Part shown: positions 15,134 through 24,172 of the stretch, one piece after another
Position numbering within the stretch: the stretch's first letter is position 1
Layout of the letters: each line of letters begins with the position of its first letter
Source: an uncultured Candidatus Poseidoniales archaeon
Lineage (GTDB): Archaea > Thermoplasmatota > Poseidoniia > Poseidoniales > Poseidoniaceae
NCBI GenBank assembly: GCA_905182125.1
Contig: CAJJAV010000012.1
Location: 1-64,000, forward strand
Length of the DNA: 64,000 nucleotides
Reading direction: 5' to 3'
Translations under genes and position numbers: made by a program
The notes under the pieces: generated by a model
Told to the model about the DNA's origin: nothing
The model's database searches: none
What the model saw: only the letters and a program-made list of their open reading frames with translations

Positions 15134-18100
15134 TCAAGTCTTCTCTGCTCCATTAACCGTCAAATGTTCGAAAAAAGGCATCTGCCCTTCACAGAAGGCA
15201 ACCCATTGAAGATTTGACCAACCATCTGGGGCAGGCCCTGTTAACCATTCAAGATAAGCCTCCGCAGACCATCCTGCTGGTATTTCAGACCCTTCAAGCA
15301 TCGCCAATGGCAAAGCCTCATCCGATGCGACAGGGGATTCTTCTTCAAGGGACCAAAGTGGAGCAATCGTTTCACCCGAGCCTCGTTTCAGCTGAACCGT
15401 AGCACCAAGGGCAACAAGAGCAAGGACAACAATGAGTCCGAACAGCCAAGGCCCAACCTGTCCAAGAACATCGGCCTGGGTTGATCCCGCATCAGAAAGG
15501 GCACAATCAATGCAGGGTGGTTTTGGAGCAAGGGTCGTCTCAGTCCAAACAGAGGCCGTTTGACCCCAACCATCTTCACAACTGAAATTGAAGCGGAGGG
15601 TTGAGTTGCCCAGCGCAGAAGTCGTTGGGAACACAAAGGACAACGAAGCATTGGTTTGAGAGGTGCCATCCATTTGCGCCTCAAGAGAGAAATTTGCTAA
15701 CGCTGTACCATTGTTCAGAACAACCGCCTGGCATTCAACGTCAGTCAGTCCGTCCAAGTCATGAACATAAGCGACCGGCTCGAGGCGATCACCTGCTGTC
15801 GCGTTTGTAATCGCCTCTATTGTAAGGGATGGGGCAGCATGGAAGAAGTCGATTGGGATCATCAATGAACTCGACAAGCCATCGATGTCACGAACGGTCA
15901 GCATAATTTGCCCCTCACCATCGATGAAGGAACCATCAAGGCGCAATCGGAACCCAACAAGGTACTGATTCGGAGTCGAAGAGGTGGCGTTCGGCGTCAA
16001 GCAATCAAGGGGGTGTTCGTCGAAAACAGTTGAATCAACCAATTTAGGAGCGTTCACAGACCAACCTAATTGGGACATGGACGCCTGCAGAATTTCAAGA
16101 GAGCGTTCACTCTCAATAGAAGCGTACAACGTAAGTGTTTCACCGAAACGTAAGGATTGGACCTGTCCTGTAGCATCGCACACACCTGCTTCAGCAATCA
16201 GCGGGGGTGTGAGCATGAAGGTGAAGCGTTGTTCCATAACGATGTTGGCACCATGGCGCCCAGTCGCATCAACAATGACCCTCAGCTCCCCAGATTCAAG
16301 CGGCTGTTCGATGGAACTCAATTCCACAACCAATGGAGTACCAATATCTGCAACATCCACCGATAGCAGAAGTTGTGAAGCCCCCGGCCATTCAACGGTG
16401 AGGTCACCAGTCACTGCGGAGATGGGGTCGTCGAGGTCTGTGAAGGTCAATTGAAGGAACTCACCACCCCCTCCCCGGACCCGATCGAGTGGTGCTCCAT
16501 TGGCATCAATCAATTCAATCAAGACCTGGGGTTCGATGTCTTCGATGCCAATCAAGCGTGAACTGAGCAGGGCGCCAGAAGAAGAACGCACTTCCAAGGA
16601 GGTCTTCTCGAGCGAAACCCCTGGCTCAAGGAAGAGCGATCCTGAGTAGCAATGATGGTTCACATCGTTTTGAGGCTGATGTATCCAGTTCGCGGTAATA
16701 CCACGCGAAGAGAGAACCGAAGGTGCTTCGGATACTGGATCGTGGTCTGCATCGAGAACGCAAACCTTCAGCGGCGTGGTTTCTCCGCGTGCAAAGCCAC
16801 CAGTGGGGGCGTACGCCAGTGGTGTCGCACCTGACCAAGCCTCAGAATCAACACCGCTCACATGAGGGCCAAACCACTGGGCTTGGGCATCGACCACGCT
16901 TGCGACCTCTGGAACGACCAAGAGCGTCTCCTGCATGCTTTCATCCTCAGCAATCGCTTGAATGGCCAGCCAACCGAGTGTGAGGTTTGTTGGTAATGTG
17001 ATCGAAGTTTGCCACCGCACAGCATCCAGAATGCCGAGGCTTTGGCTGACCCATGAAGCATTCGACAAATTTGAGGAATCTTCAACCACGGCCCATGCTA
17101 AGTTCACTGCCGTCACGCCAACATCGTCGCTGGCTTCAACCGTGCAGATGAAACTGTCACCTCGGGCGTAAATCGATGAGTCACAGTAAATCGAATCCAC
17201 TTGAGGCGGCTCATTGACCCACAGGCGGAGGGTTTTGAGGTTGTTCGAAAGAACACGCTCTGTTGCGTTTGCATCACTGTCGTAACGAATCCGGAGGTCC
17301 ATCCATCCGGTCTTCTGGGGGACAATGGTGATGTTGAGAATGAGACTTGAGCCTTGAAGATTGCCTGCTGGAATGGAAAGTAGACCGTTGTACAATTCAA
17401 CATTCCCTTGTACACCTTGAATCAACAATGACCCATTTGCGGAAGCCATACCCCTGTTCTCAATGGCCAGTTGAATGGTTGTGTTGGTACCAAAGGAGGC
17501 ATTGTCAGGCACGCGCACATCAATGATGTTGACATCGTGAATCAGGTTGGCATAAGGTGCCATTTTCGGATCCCCAACCGTCACGCCCATCCAACTGGTT
17601 TGCAAGTTTGCCGCTGCGTGGGATTCGGCCAAATTGTACCCACTAGCGTAACTCGTCATCAGCACACTTGACAGTCCAACTGCTTGGAGGTATGGTTCGT
17701 AAACATAACCCTTGACGCCAGAAACGCCATCTTCGAGGAGATCAGCGATCAGAGATTGACCGTAGGACGTGCCTTGGGCGAAAGAACGCGCCCCCGTGGA
17801 AACCGCAGTTTCTGCAATCGAACCATTCACCCAAGAATGATTGGGGCGGATTGGATGGATGTTAATCGAGTCGAGGAAGACCGAACCATCGGTCGAAGTT
17901 GCCACCAAATCAAGAGGGATGGTGATTCGCAATTCAACCGCATCTTCATTTGGCTCAAACCTCATTGTGAGCGACGACCATGAAGTCCCGAATTCCGTTG
18001 AGGAAGACACATTGGAAGAAACCACTGTGCCGTTGACATCCAGTCCTTCGATGAGGACCTCAAAGGTCCCAAAGACATCCCCCGTGCGTCTGCCTTGTGC

Positions 18101-20422
18101 TGATGTTAGCCACCCCTGACCCTCGATAAGGGGTCCAATCGCAAAGGTTTGTTGTACGCTCGCAGCCGCTTGACCATTGCCGGAATATGCAGCACAGTCA
18201 AGGAATATATCACGATTCAATGTGGTCACTTCCCCATCGCTTAGAGCGCTGTTCCAAATCATCACTTCATCGATCATTCCTTCAAAATAGCTGCTTCCTG
18301 CACGGTTGACGCCTAAACGATAGGATTCGATGCTGTCAACGCTTCCTTGAGGGAAATTTGTGGTTCGAACCAGCACGCCATCGAGGTACTGGTGAACCGC
18401 CCCGTTATCGAACACGGTCACAAGATGGGTCCAGTTTTGGGCATCAACCGCGCCAAAGGAGTGGGTTTGATTGTTGTGAAGGCGCCACTCCCCGCTGAAC
18501 ACGGCGTGTTGGAAAGAGGCATTGGAACCTGCTTGGCTTCCGACTGCGAACACAGAGCTGTAATTTGGAAGATTTGTTGTGTTAGCCCAAACCCATTGAC
18601 TGACAGTAAAATTGCCACTCCAGTCTTGAACATCGACCTCAAGGAAGTCATCCACTCCATCGTACCACAAGCATCCGCCATCAACGCAAGTTCTCCAATT
18701 GCTCGAATTCATGTTGTTGAGGGTAAAGTTGGCGCTTCCTGATGCGGAATCGCCAGCGGTGGAACCGGTCGTTTCTTCAAAAGACCAGTGATGTTGAAGG
18801 TTTGAAGAGGCTGGAATGTAATCGCCTGCCAAAAAGAAGGATGGTGCCGGAATCACTGTTTTGCTTTGATTGGGCCCTTCCCAGTGCAAGATCAAACCGT
18901 GAGGACCCCCGCCCTGAAAGAACTCAATCCTAAAGTCGTGGACGCCTGCACCAAGGGTGATGATTCCTGAGCGCTCCCGCATACCATGGCTGCCATAATT
19001 CGTAGCAAGGCTGGTATCGTTGACCCAAAGTTCAGAACCATCGTCGCTGGTCAAGTAAAAAGTCCAATTGCCCGCCTCTGGAACGTCGATGAGGCCGCTA
19101 AAGCGGGCGCCCCAATCGCTTTGAAAACGGTTGTCGAGACCGGGATAGGCGCTGTATCGCGAAGTGTAATCGAGTTGTGATTCAATGCGGGTATGGTCGG
19201 GAACACGGTTGATGAGCGATGGCATCGAGGCTGTGTTGAAACTCACACCAGCGTTGTCGAAAAATTCTGCAAAGATGCCTTGGACTCCGTGACCTGCTTC
19301 TGGCATGCATTCAGCCGCAACAGCTGCTTCCATAGCAGAACTACCGGCATGGGTCACGTCATTTTGCAGGCTCCAATTGAACGAATCACCAGTGGAAAGG
19401 TTCGGCAGCGTCACGTCCCAAAGGTCAGCACCACTGGACCACGAAGTGTTGGCCGTGTCAAACCCGCCGTTTGGCAGAACATTGCTCGACCAGCTATCGT
19501 CATTCGATCCCCATGACGCATAGCCCATGACGTTGGAGAGGTTGGTCAAGAAGGTTGAAGTTTCATCGAATCGGGTGTCCATGCCAAACGTACCATTCAG
19601 GGAGGTGTTGGCAACATAGAGGTCATCGTTCCAGAATTTGTAACCTGAGCCGTTTCGATTGGTCGCCAGATCAAGAGCGAAAATACCACGGTTGCCCAGG
19701 CTGTTGTTGGCTTTTTCAATGAGACCGAGGGCTGTTTCAACGGTGTAACCAGTGAGGCGAGTGACCAAAAAGAAACCATAAGTTTCGCGGCTAAAGGCTT
19801 CCATGCTCCCACCTGCGAGTGGGCCATACCCGTGATCAACCCAAGATCCAGCACCTACGCTTCCGTTGTAAAGACCGCCGAGCAATGACAACTCCTGATC
19901 AAAACTGGCTTTGTTATCGCCGCCGTTAACCCTGAGCGGTATGCCTTTTGTTGTGACAAGGTAGTTGATGCTTGAAGCATTCGTTCGGTTCTGGAGCATT
20001 TCGAGGAAAGGTTCTGCGAAGTAGGTGTTGAATTCATCGCGATTGATGGTTTCTTTTGTTGGGGCACTGCTGTTGTTGAAGATGAACACACGGTCCATCG
20101 TGATGTTTCGAGCTGATATGAATGCCCAACCGATGGTCCGACTCGCTTCTGAATTGTTGTTGATCATCACCCCAACATCGCTGTAGTCATACACTGAGAG
20201 GAAGTCAAAACCAGATGGCATAGCGATCGAAGGCCATGGCGTTTGATTCCACACACCTGCTTCAGACTCGGTGCTGAATCCAGCAAAGGCGGCGCTGAGG
20301 TGAACTTCCTCTGCGGTTTCGACTGAATCAGCCTCCATTTGCCCCCGTGGTACCAACCCCAACAAGGGGGATGAAAGGAGCAAAATGACGAAAGCCAAAG
20401 CAGTCAGCCTCGAGTTCATCAT
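15134..20422 (-). CDS. Giant cell-surface protein: TIGR03790-like, PA14 and LamG domains, C-terminal membrane anchor
   Basis: 1762 residues. A signal peptide (MMNSRLTALAFVILLLSSPLLGL) is followed by a region like the TIGR03790 family: INYLVTTKGIPLRV, D-Q-E-L-S-L-L-G-G, then GYASWGSNDDSW (about residues 60-330). A PA14 domain follows (about 390-530, with NWTFYLTSDDGSELWVND and LHWEGP), then a concanavalin-type LamG domain (about 540-720, HHWSFEETTG to IDEVMIWNSALSDGE). Ig-like modules occupy the centre. A single helix near residue 1670 (WLFGLIVVLALVALGATV) precedes a roughly 80-residue cytoplasmic tail rich in Trp, Glu and Pro. It is probably a surface carbohydrate-binding or adhesion protein. 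It is divergent from the macro-domain gene. Confidence 0.75.
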   Translation of the reverse strand: MMNSRLTALAFVILLLSSPLLGLVPRGQMEADSVETAEEVHLSAAFAGFSTESEAGVWNQTPWPSIAMPSGFDFLSVYDYSDVGVMINNNSEASRTIGWAFISARNITMDRVFIFNNSSAPTKETINRDEFNTYFAEPFLEMLQNRTNASSINYLVTTKGIPLRVNGGDNKASFDQELSLLGGLYNGSVGAGSWVDHGYGPLAGGSMEAFSRETYGFFLVTRLTGYTVETALGLIEKANNSLGNRGIFALDLATNRNGSGYKFWNDDLYVANTSLNGTFGMDTRFDETSTFLTNLSNVMGYASWGSNDDSWSSNVLPNGGFDTANTSWSSGADLWDVTLPNLSTGDSFNWSLQNDVTHAGSSAMEAAVAAECMPEAGHGVQGIFAEFFDNAGVSFNTASMPSLINRVPDHTRIESQLDYTSRYSAYPGLDNRFQSDWGARFSGLIDVPEAGNWTFYLTSDDGSELWVNDTSLATNYGSHGMRERSGIITLGAGVHDFRIEFFQGGGPHGLILHWEGPNQSKTVIPAPSFFLAGDYIPASSNLQHHWSFEETTGSTAGDSASGSANFTLNNMNSSNWRTCVDGGCLWYDGVDDFLEVDVQDWSGNFTVSQWVWANTTNLPNYSSVFAVGSQAGSNASFQHAVFSGEWRLHNNQTHSFGAVDAQNWTHLVTVFDNGAVHQYLDGVLVRTTNFPQGSVDSIESYRLGVNRAGSSYFEGMIDEVMIWNSALSDGEVTTLNRDIFLDCAAYSGNGQAAASVQQTFAIGPLIEGQGWLTSAQGRRTGDVFGTFEVLIEGLDVNGTVVSSNVSSSTEFGTSWSSLTMRFEPNEDAVELRITIPLDLVATSTDGSVFLDSINIHPIRPNHSWVNGSIAETAVSTGARSFAQGTSYGQSLIADLLEDGVSGVKGYVYEPYLQAVGLSSVLMTSYASGYNLAESHAAANLQTSWMGVTVGDPKMAPYANLIHDVNIIDVRVPDNASFGTNTTIQLAIENRGMASANGSLLIQGVQGNVELYNGLLSIPAGNLQGSSLILNITIVPQKTGWMDLRIRYDSDANATERVLSNNLKTLRLWVNEPPQVDSIYCDSSIYARGDSFICTVEASDDVGVTAVNLAWAVVEDSSNLSNASWVSQSLGILDAVRWQTSITLPTNLTLGWLAIQAIAEDESMQETLLVVPEVASVVDAQAQWFGPHVSGVDSEAWSGATPLAYAPTGGFARGETTPLKVCVLDADHDPVSEAPSVLSSRGITANWIHQPQNDVNHHCYSGSLFLEPGVSLEKTSLEVRSSSGALLSSRLIGIEDIEPQVLIELIDANGAPLDRVRGGGGEFLQLTFTDLDDPISAVTGDLTVEWPGASQLLLSVDVADIGTPLVVELSSIEQPLESGELRVIVDATGRHGANIVMEQRFTFMLTPPLIAEAGVCDATGQVQSLRFGETLTLYASIESERSLEILQASMSQLGWSVNAPKLVDSTVFDEHPLDCLTPNATSSTPNQYLVGFRLRLDGSFIDGEGQIMLTVRDIDGLSSSLMIPIDFFHAAPSLTIEAITNATAGDRLEPVAYVHDLDGLTDVECQAVVLNNGTALANFSLEAQMDGTSQTNASLSFVFPTTSALGNSTLRFNFSCEDGWGQTASVWTETTLAPKPPCIDCALSDAGSTQADVLGQVGPWLFGLIVVLALVALGATVQLKRGSGETIAPLWSLEEESPVASDEALPLAMLEGSEIPAGWSAEAYLEWLTGPAPDGWSNLQWVAFCEGQMPFFEHLTVNGAEKT

Positions 20423-20566
20423 TGAAGTTGGCTGATGAGGGTAGGGTTTAGCAGTACCGCCCTGAGGTCTACTCGCGAGGTGGAAAAAAGAGTGGCTTTT
20501 TGGCAGTGTTGCCACAGTGGAAACGTCGATATTTGGCCATTTTATCACCGCTTTGGCGAACTTGAT

Positions 20567-20585
20567 AAGTAAGGTGGCCTTACTT
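20567..20585. promoter_or_regulatory. Perfect 8-bp inverted repeat before the macro-domain/dacZ operon
   Basis: AAGTAAGG (20567-20574) and CCTTACTT (20578-20585) flank three bases, ending 9 bases before the ATG of the macro-domain gene. It could be an operator for the c-di-AMP operon or a leader hairpin that hides the AAGGTGG stretch, which itself could pair with 16S rRNA. The symmetry is observed; the role is inferred. Confidence 0.45.
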
Positions 20586-20594
20586 GGTTGACTG

Positions 20595-21218
20595 ATGGCA
20601 GAACTTTACATGGCGCGAACATGCAAATGGGGAACGCTACGAGTTGTCGGAGGCGACATCTGGAATTACGAGGGCGATGTCCTTGTCACACCAGCCAACA
20701 ACAGGCTCTCCGGACGCGAAGGGCTTGACGCTCAAATCCACAACAAAGCCGGCCAAGAATTGACCGATGTGACACGGAATATTTGCCTCGATATGCGAAA
20801 GATCAACGCACCACCTTGCGCAGTCACAAAGAACGTCGTCACCGAACCTTTCCAATTGGCGTCGCAATTCAAGCATATCATTCACGTCGTTGGCCCTGAT
20901 TGCCGTCGGCCAAACCAAGACGAAGCACGACGTGTATTGCTTCCTGAAACATACGCCAATATGTTCGAAAGCATCTCAGCATTGGACATAAAATCCATTG
21001 TCGCACCTCCACTTTCGATGGGAATCTTCGCATACCCGCACCGAGAAGGTGCTCGCCTTACCCTTGAAATCATCCTCGGCCTCTTGGACGGTGCTGAGGA
21101 TCCTGGATTCAGTGAATACACAATGGTCGTCAAAGAGCGAAACTTCATTTCCAATATGCGTACAGTCTATCGAGAAACCGAAGATCAGTTGCCTGGCGAA
21201 GACACAACCACAGCGTGA
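20595..21218 (+). CDS. Macro-domain protein
   Basis: 207 residues. The ADP-ribose-binding layout of macro domains is clear: GDIWNYEGDVLVTPANNRLSGREGLDAQIHNKAG in the first third (about residues 19-52), HIIHVVGPD, an RVLLPETYANMFESI helix, and the phosphate loop APPLSMGIFAYP (about residues 137-148). Macro domains bind or hydrolyse ADP-ribose, its acetyl esters or other adenine nucleotide derivatives. The stop codon overlaps the GTG start of the c-di-AMP synthase (GTGA), so the two are translationally coupled and may share a nucleotide-signalling role; that link is inference. Confidence 0.82.
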   Translation: MAELYMARTCKWGTLRVVGGDIWNYEGDVLVTPANNRLSGREGLDAQIHNKAGQELTDVTRNICLDMRKINAPPCAVTKNVVTEPFQLASQFKHIIHVVGPDCRRPNQDEARRVLLPETYANMFESISALDIKSIVAPPLSMGIFAYPHREGARLTLEIILGLLDGAEDPGFSEYTMVVKERNFISNMRTVYRETEDQLPGEDTTTA

Positions 21219-22075
21219 GTGAGCCCATGGTTGACCTTGCGGCAATGGTGAGCAGCACCCTTGCAGCAGACCGAAAGCCGTTCAATGCTGTGTTGATGAT
21301 GGCGAGCAACGCCCGCAAAGTTCGTCTCGTTGCTGATGTCCTACCTGACGGTATTCCACTCACCGTCTTGACAAGCCAAAACCGGGTGGCCGAACACTTG
21401 GAAGAAGCAGGGATTGAATGCACACTGCTTGAAGCGAGTTTGAGTGCGCACGGCCTTGGCGTCCTCAATCAAATGCATGACTTGGTCCTCCAAGCCATCG
21501 GCGAGGGGCGCCTCTCAAGGGGTGAGCGCCTGTTGGTCGTCTTGGCTGAACCAATCGATGGCGTGATGGTGATCGACACCACAATGCTCAACACCAACCG
21601 GTTTGCGAACCTTGCTCAAGAATTCAACATCGACCTCGAGGTGTTAACACAATTGATGAAGCTGGCCCGTCACCTTGGTGGACGTGGACGTGAAGGCCAT
21701 GCTGTGGGGGCTTTGTTCGCCATTGGGAGCCTTCCGTCATTGCGCAAACATTCCACAGCGTTGGTGTTGAACCCGTTCAAAGGCCACCCGCCAGAAAAAC
21801 GAACAATTCTTGATGAAGCAAACCACGAGACTTTAGCTGAATTCGCTTGGCTTGATGGAGCCATACTGTTCAACAAAGAAGGCGTTGCAAGCGATGCAGG
21901 ACGTTACATCCAGGTGCCAGCAGGCCTTTCACCCAAAGCAGGAGAAGGCGGACGTCACTTGGCCGCTCGTGCGATATCCTCCCTTTCACAAGGCCTTGCA
22001 ATCTGTGTCTCATCTTCTGGTACAATCACACTCTATGCCAACGGAAGGGACCGCTACAAGGTCCGTTTGGGTTGA
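21215..22075 (+). CDS. dacZ: Diadenylate cyclase (c-di-AMP synthase), archaeal DacZ type
   Basis: 286 residues. The C-terminal half is a DAC (DisA_N) domain: GREGHAVGALFAIG, NPFKGHPPEKRTILDEANHET, the catalytic WLDGA (Asp214-Gly215-Ala216) and GGRHLAARAIS (Arg247-His248, with Leu where DisA has the second Arg). It ends with GLAICVSSSGTITLYANG. The N-terminal 130 residues are an alpha/beta domain as in archaeal DacZ. The enzyme condenses two ATP to c-di-AMP, which in haloarchaea is essential and linked to osmotic balance. GTG 21215 overlaps the macro-gene stop; ATG 21227 is an alternative. Confidence 0.85.
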   Translation: MSEPMVDLAAMVSSTLAADRKPFNAVLMMASNARKVRLVADVLPDGIPLTVLTSQNRVAEHLEEAGIECTLLEASLSAHGLGVLNQMHDLVLQAIGEGRLSRGERLLVVLAEPIDGVMVIDTTMLNTNRFANLAQEFNIDLEVLTQLMKLARHLGGRGREGHAVGALFAIGSLPSLRKHSTALVLNPFKGHPPEKRTILDEANHETLAEFAWLDGAILFNKEGVASDAGRYIQVPAGLSPKAGEGGRHLAARAISSLSQGLAICVSSSGTITLYANGRDRYKVRLG

Positions 22076-22699
22076 TCACTCTTCTTCGCTGGAACGGTTT
22101 CTCGGGTTCAGCCCTGATTCAGCAGAAACAAGGCGTTCCTTTACCAGTTCGAGTTCCGATTGGGCGTGGGTTAAGCGCGCTTGATTGAGGTTTCGCTCAA
22201 TGCTTAATTTGCTCCGATTGATGCTGCTGAGCCTCTGGTTGCGGTCTTTGGGCTTCAGTGCTTCGCCGCGTTGTTGCATCAGCCATTCCTCAAGCAAGGC
22301 CTGACCCCATTCAGGAGCTCGAAGACGAGCAGAAAGAGTAATTTCTGAAGATCGGTGGCGAAAGCGAACACGACCCTCATTGGTCCGATGGGCTTGGACT
22401 GATCCAGGGTTCCAGCGGTCTTGTGGGATGTGAAGGTGTTCTTCACATTGTAATTCACCATCGGAATTCATGGCAAAATCGGCGATGAGGACCCCTCGAT
22501 TGAGTTTGATGAACACCTGAAGGACATCGTCATGCGCCGCCCATTCCGATATTTGTAGCGGAACTTGTCCCCATGCCTCCTCACACCATGTTTCAAGAGC
22601 GAACCGATGGGACACCATGCCCCTTGGTTCAATCGAACCGTTTTCAACTTTGTTCAAGACCCAACAAGGCAATTCGCTTAGGTTGAAGGCGGAAGACAT
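22076..22699 (-). CDS. Uncharacterised protein with C-terminal coiled coil
   Basis: 207 residues from ATG 22699. The first 140 residues look like a mixed alpha/beta domain (LNKVENGSIEPRGMVSHRFALETW, VLQVFIKLNRGVLIADF). The last 60 are charged and helical (RLSSINRSKLSIERNLNQ followed by ARLTHAQSELELVKERLVSAE), probably a coiled coil. No family is recognised. It lies tail-to-tail with dacZ with no intervening base, and its start is only 12 bases from the divergent protease start. Confidence 0.55.
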   Translation of the reverse strand: MSSAFNLSELPCWVLNKVENGSIEPRGMVSHRFALETWCEEAWGQVPLQISEWAAHDDVLQVFIKLNRGVLIADFAMNSDGELQCEEHLHIPQDRWNPGSVQAHRTNEGRVRFRHRSSEITLSARLRAPEWGQALLEEWLMQQRGEALKPKDRNQRLSSINRSKLSIERNLNQARLTHAQSELELVKERLVSAESGLNPRNRSSEEE

Positions 22700-22711
22700 G
22701 TTGGCATAGCC

Positions 22712-24169
22712 ATGGATGGAGCGTGGGGGTCGGTGCAAGCCGATTGGAAACTTGGGCTTCTCCTCATACTTCTGTGGTACATACTTCTCAGAACTTGGGA
22801 ACGAAATGGAACCCTCGATAAGTGGAACGCAAGCAGAGTTTTTGGATTCGTACTGATGATTCGAGGGACCTACGGCCTGAAAATACTCGAGAAGGTTTCC
22901 AAGCCACGACGCTTTTGGCGCATCTATGGAGAAGTTGCTTTGTGGATTTGCGTTGGGTCCATGCTCTTAGTCGGCCTTTTGATGGGGTTGGCCTTCATTG
23001 GGGCAGTGCTCTCACCGCCGACCACGCCGCCACCCTCCGCAAGTGAATTGGTGGCCATTCCCGGACTGAACCCAATGATCCCCCTTGGATGGGGTGCTAT
23101 GGCGTTCATTGTGGCGTTGGTGATTCACGAATTTGGACATGGCTTACTTGCCCGTGCCCACGGTATGCGAATACGAGCGTTCGGGTTGTTGCAACTTGGA
23201 CCCTTGCCGCTGGGTGCCTTTGCAGAACCGCAGTATGAAGAATTGCATCGGGCACCTCGTCGGGAACGAATGCGAATGTTTGCAGCAGGCCCTGCGACCA
23301 ACCTTTTTGCCGCCTTTGTTTGCCTTTTGATGCTCGGTGGACTCGCAGGGCAAGTGGTTTCCACGACACCACACCCGCACGTGCGGGGACTTGTTGTGGA
23401 CGGCGGTGCTGAAGCCGCAGGCATGCAACCGTGGGACATCATCATCGCCATCAACGGGTCCGAAGTGATTGGACTCGAGGGTTTTAGAGACGAACTCAAC
23501 CTGTATTCAGCCAACGAAACGATCCTCATGGAAGTTCAGCATGAAGATGGGCAAGTGGAAACGCTTAGCGTTGTCCTGGGTGACAAATACCTGTATTACC
23601 AAGACCTTGGATGGACCGAGAAAACCTTGGAAGCCATGGAAATTCAACCTGAGGACCCATTTTTAGGCGTGGAAGGGCTTGGGGCGGGTACGGAAGGTAT
23701 CGATCGCTTAGCTGGACCATTTTCCCCTCGCTTTGAAGGCGGGATGTTGATCAAGGGGATTTATGCCCCGTTCCACATCCTCACCATCATGATTGTGCCG
23801 TTCCAACTCCAAGGCGTATCGATGTACCCAATGGAAGAAGCAATGCTCACTGCAGCTGATGATGGGCTTGGAGCAATGTTAGGAACAGGCGGCATCATGT
23901 TCATGATCAATTTCTTCTTCTGGTTGATGTGGGTGAACATTCTCTTGGGCTTCACCAACCTCATCCCCATGGTACCATTTGATGGAGGTCACCTGTTCAA
24001 AGACACCCTCCATGGCACCCTTTCTGCCGTCAAGAAGCTTGGTAAGAAAACAAAATTATGGGACATTCACCCGATGTGGGTGGATCATATTTCGAGCAAG
24101 GCGTCAAGCCTTTCTTCACTCGCATTGTTGCTGATGCTGGTGTTTATCATCGCTGTCCCTTACTTTTGA
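22712..24169 (+). CDS. M50 (site-2-type) intramembrane metalloprotease with PDZ domain
   Basis: 485 residues. A membrane helix carries the zinc motif HEFGH (His139, Glu140, His143), and the third ligand is Asp424 in PFDGGHLF. Between them lies a PDZ domain (about residues 220-295: VRGLVVDGGAEAAGMQPWDIIIAINGSEV). N-terminal helices at about 9-25 and 75-100 and C-terminal helices around 390-420 and 460-480 complete a polytopic protein. Site-2 proteases cut membrane-embedded regulators or clear signal peptides. No obvious substrate (anti-sigma-like) gene is adjacent. ATG 22712 leaves only 12 bases to the divergent gene, so leader and promoter are unusual. Confidence 0.82.
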   Translation: MDGAWGSVQADWKLGLLLILLWYILLRTWERNGTLDKWNASRVFGFVLMIRGTYGLKILEKVSKPRRFWRIYGEVALWICVGSMLLVGLLMGLAFIGAVLSPPTTPPPSASELVAIPGLNPMIPLGWGAMAFIVALVIHEFGHGLLARAHGMRIRAFGLLQLGPLPLGAFAEPQYEELHRAPRRERMRMFAAGPATNLFAAFVCLLMLGGLAGQVVSTTPHPHVRGLVVDGGAEAAGMQPWDIIIAINGSEVIGLEGFRDELNLYSANETILMEVQHEDGQVETLSVVLGDKYLYYQDLGWTEKTLEAMEIQPEDPFLGVEGLGAGTEGIDRLAGPFSPRFEGGMLIKGIYAPFHILTIMIVPFQLQGVSMYPMEEAMLTAADDGLGAMLGTGGIMFMINFFFWLMWVNILLGFTNLIPMVPFDGGHLFKDTLHGTLSAVKKLGKKTKLWDIHPMWVDHISSKASSLSSLALLLMLVFIIAVPYF

Positions 24170-24172
24170 GGC

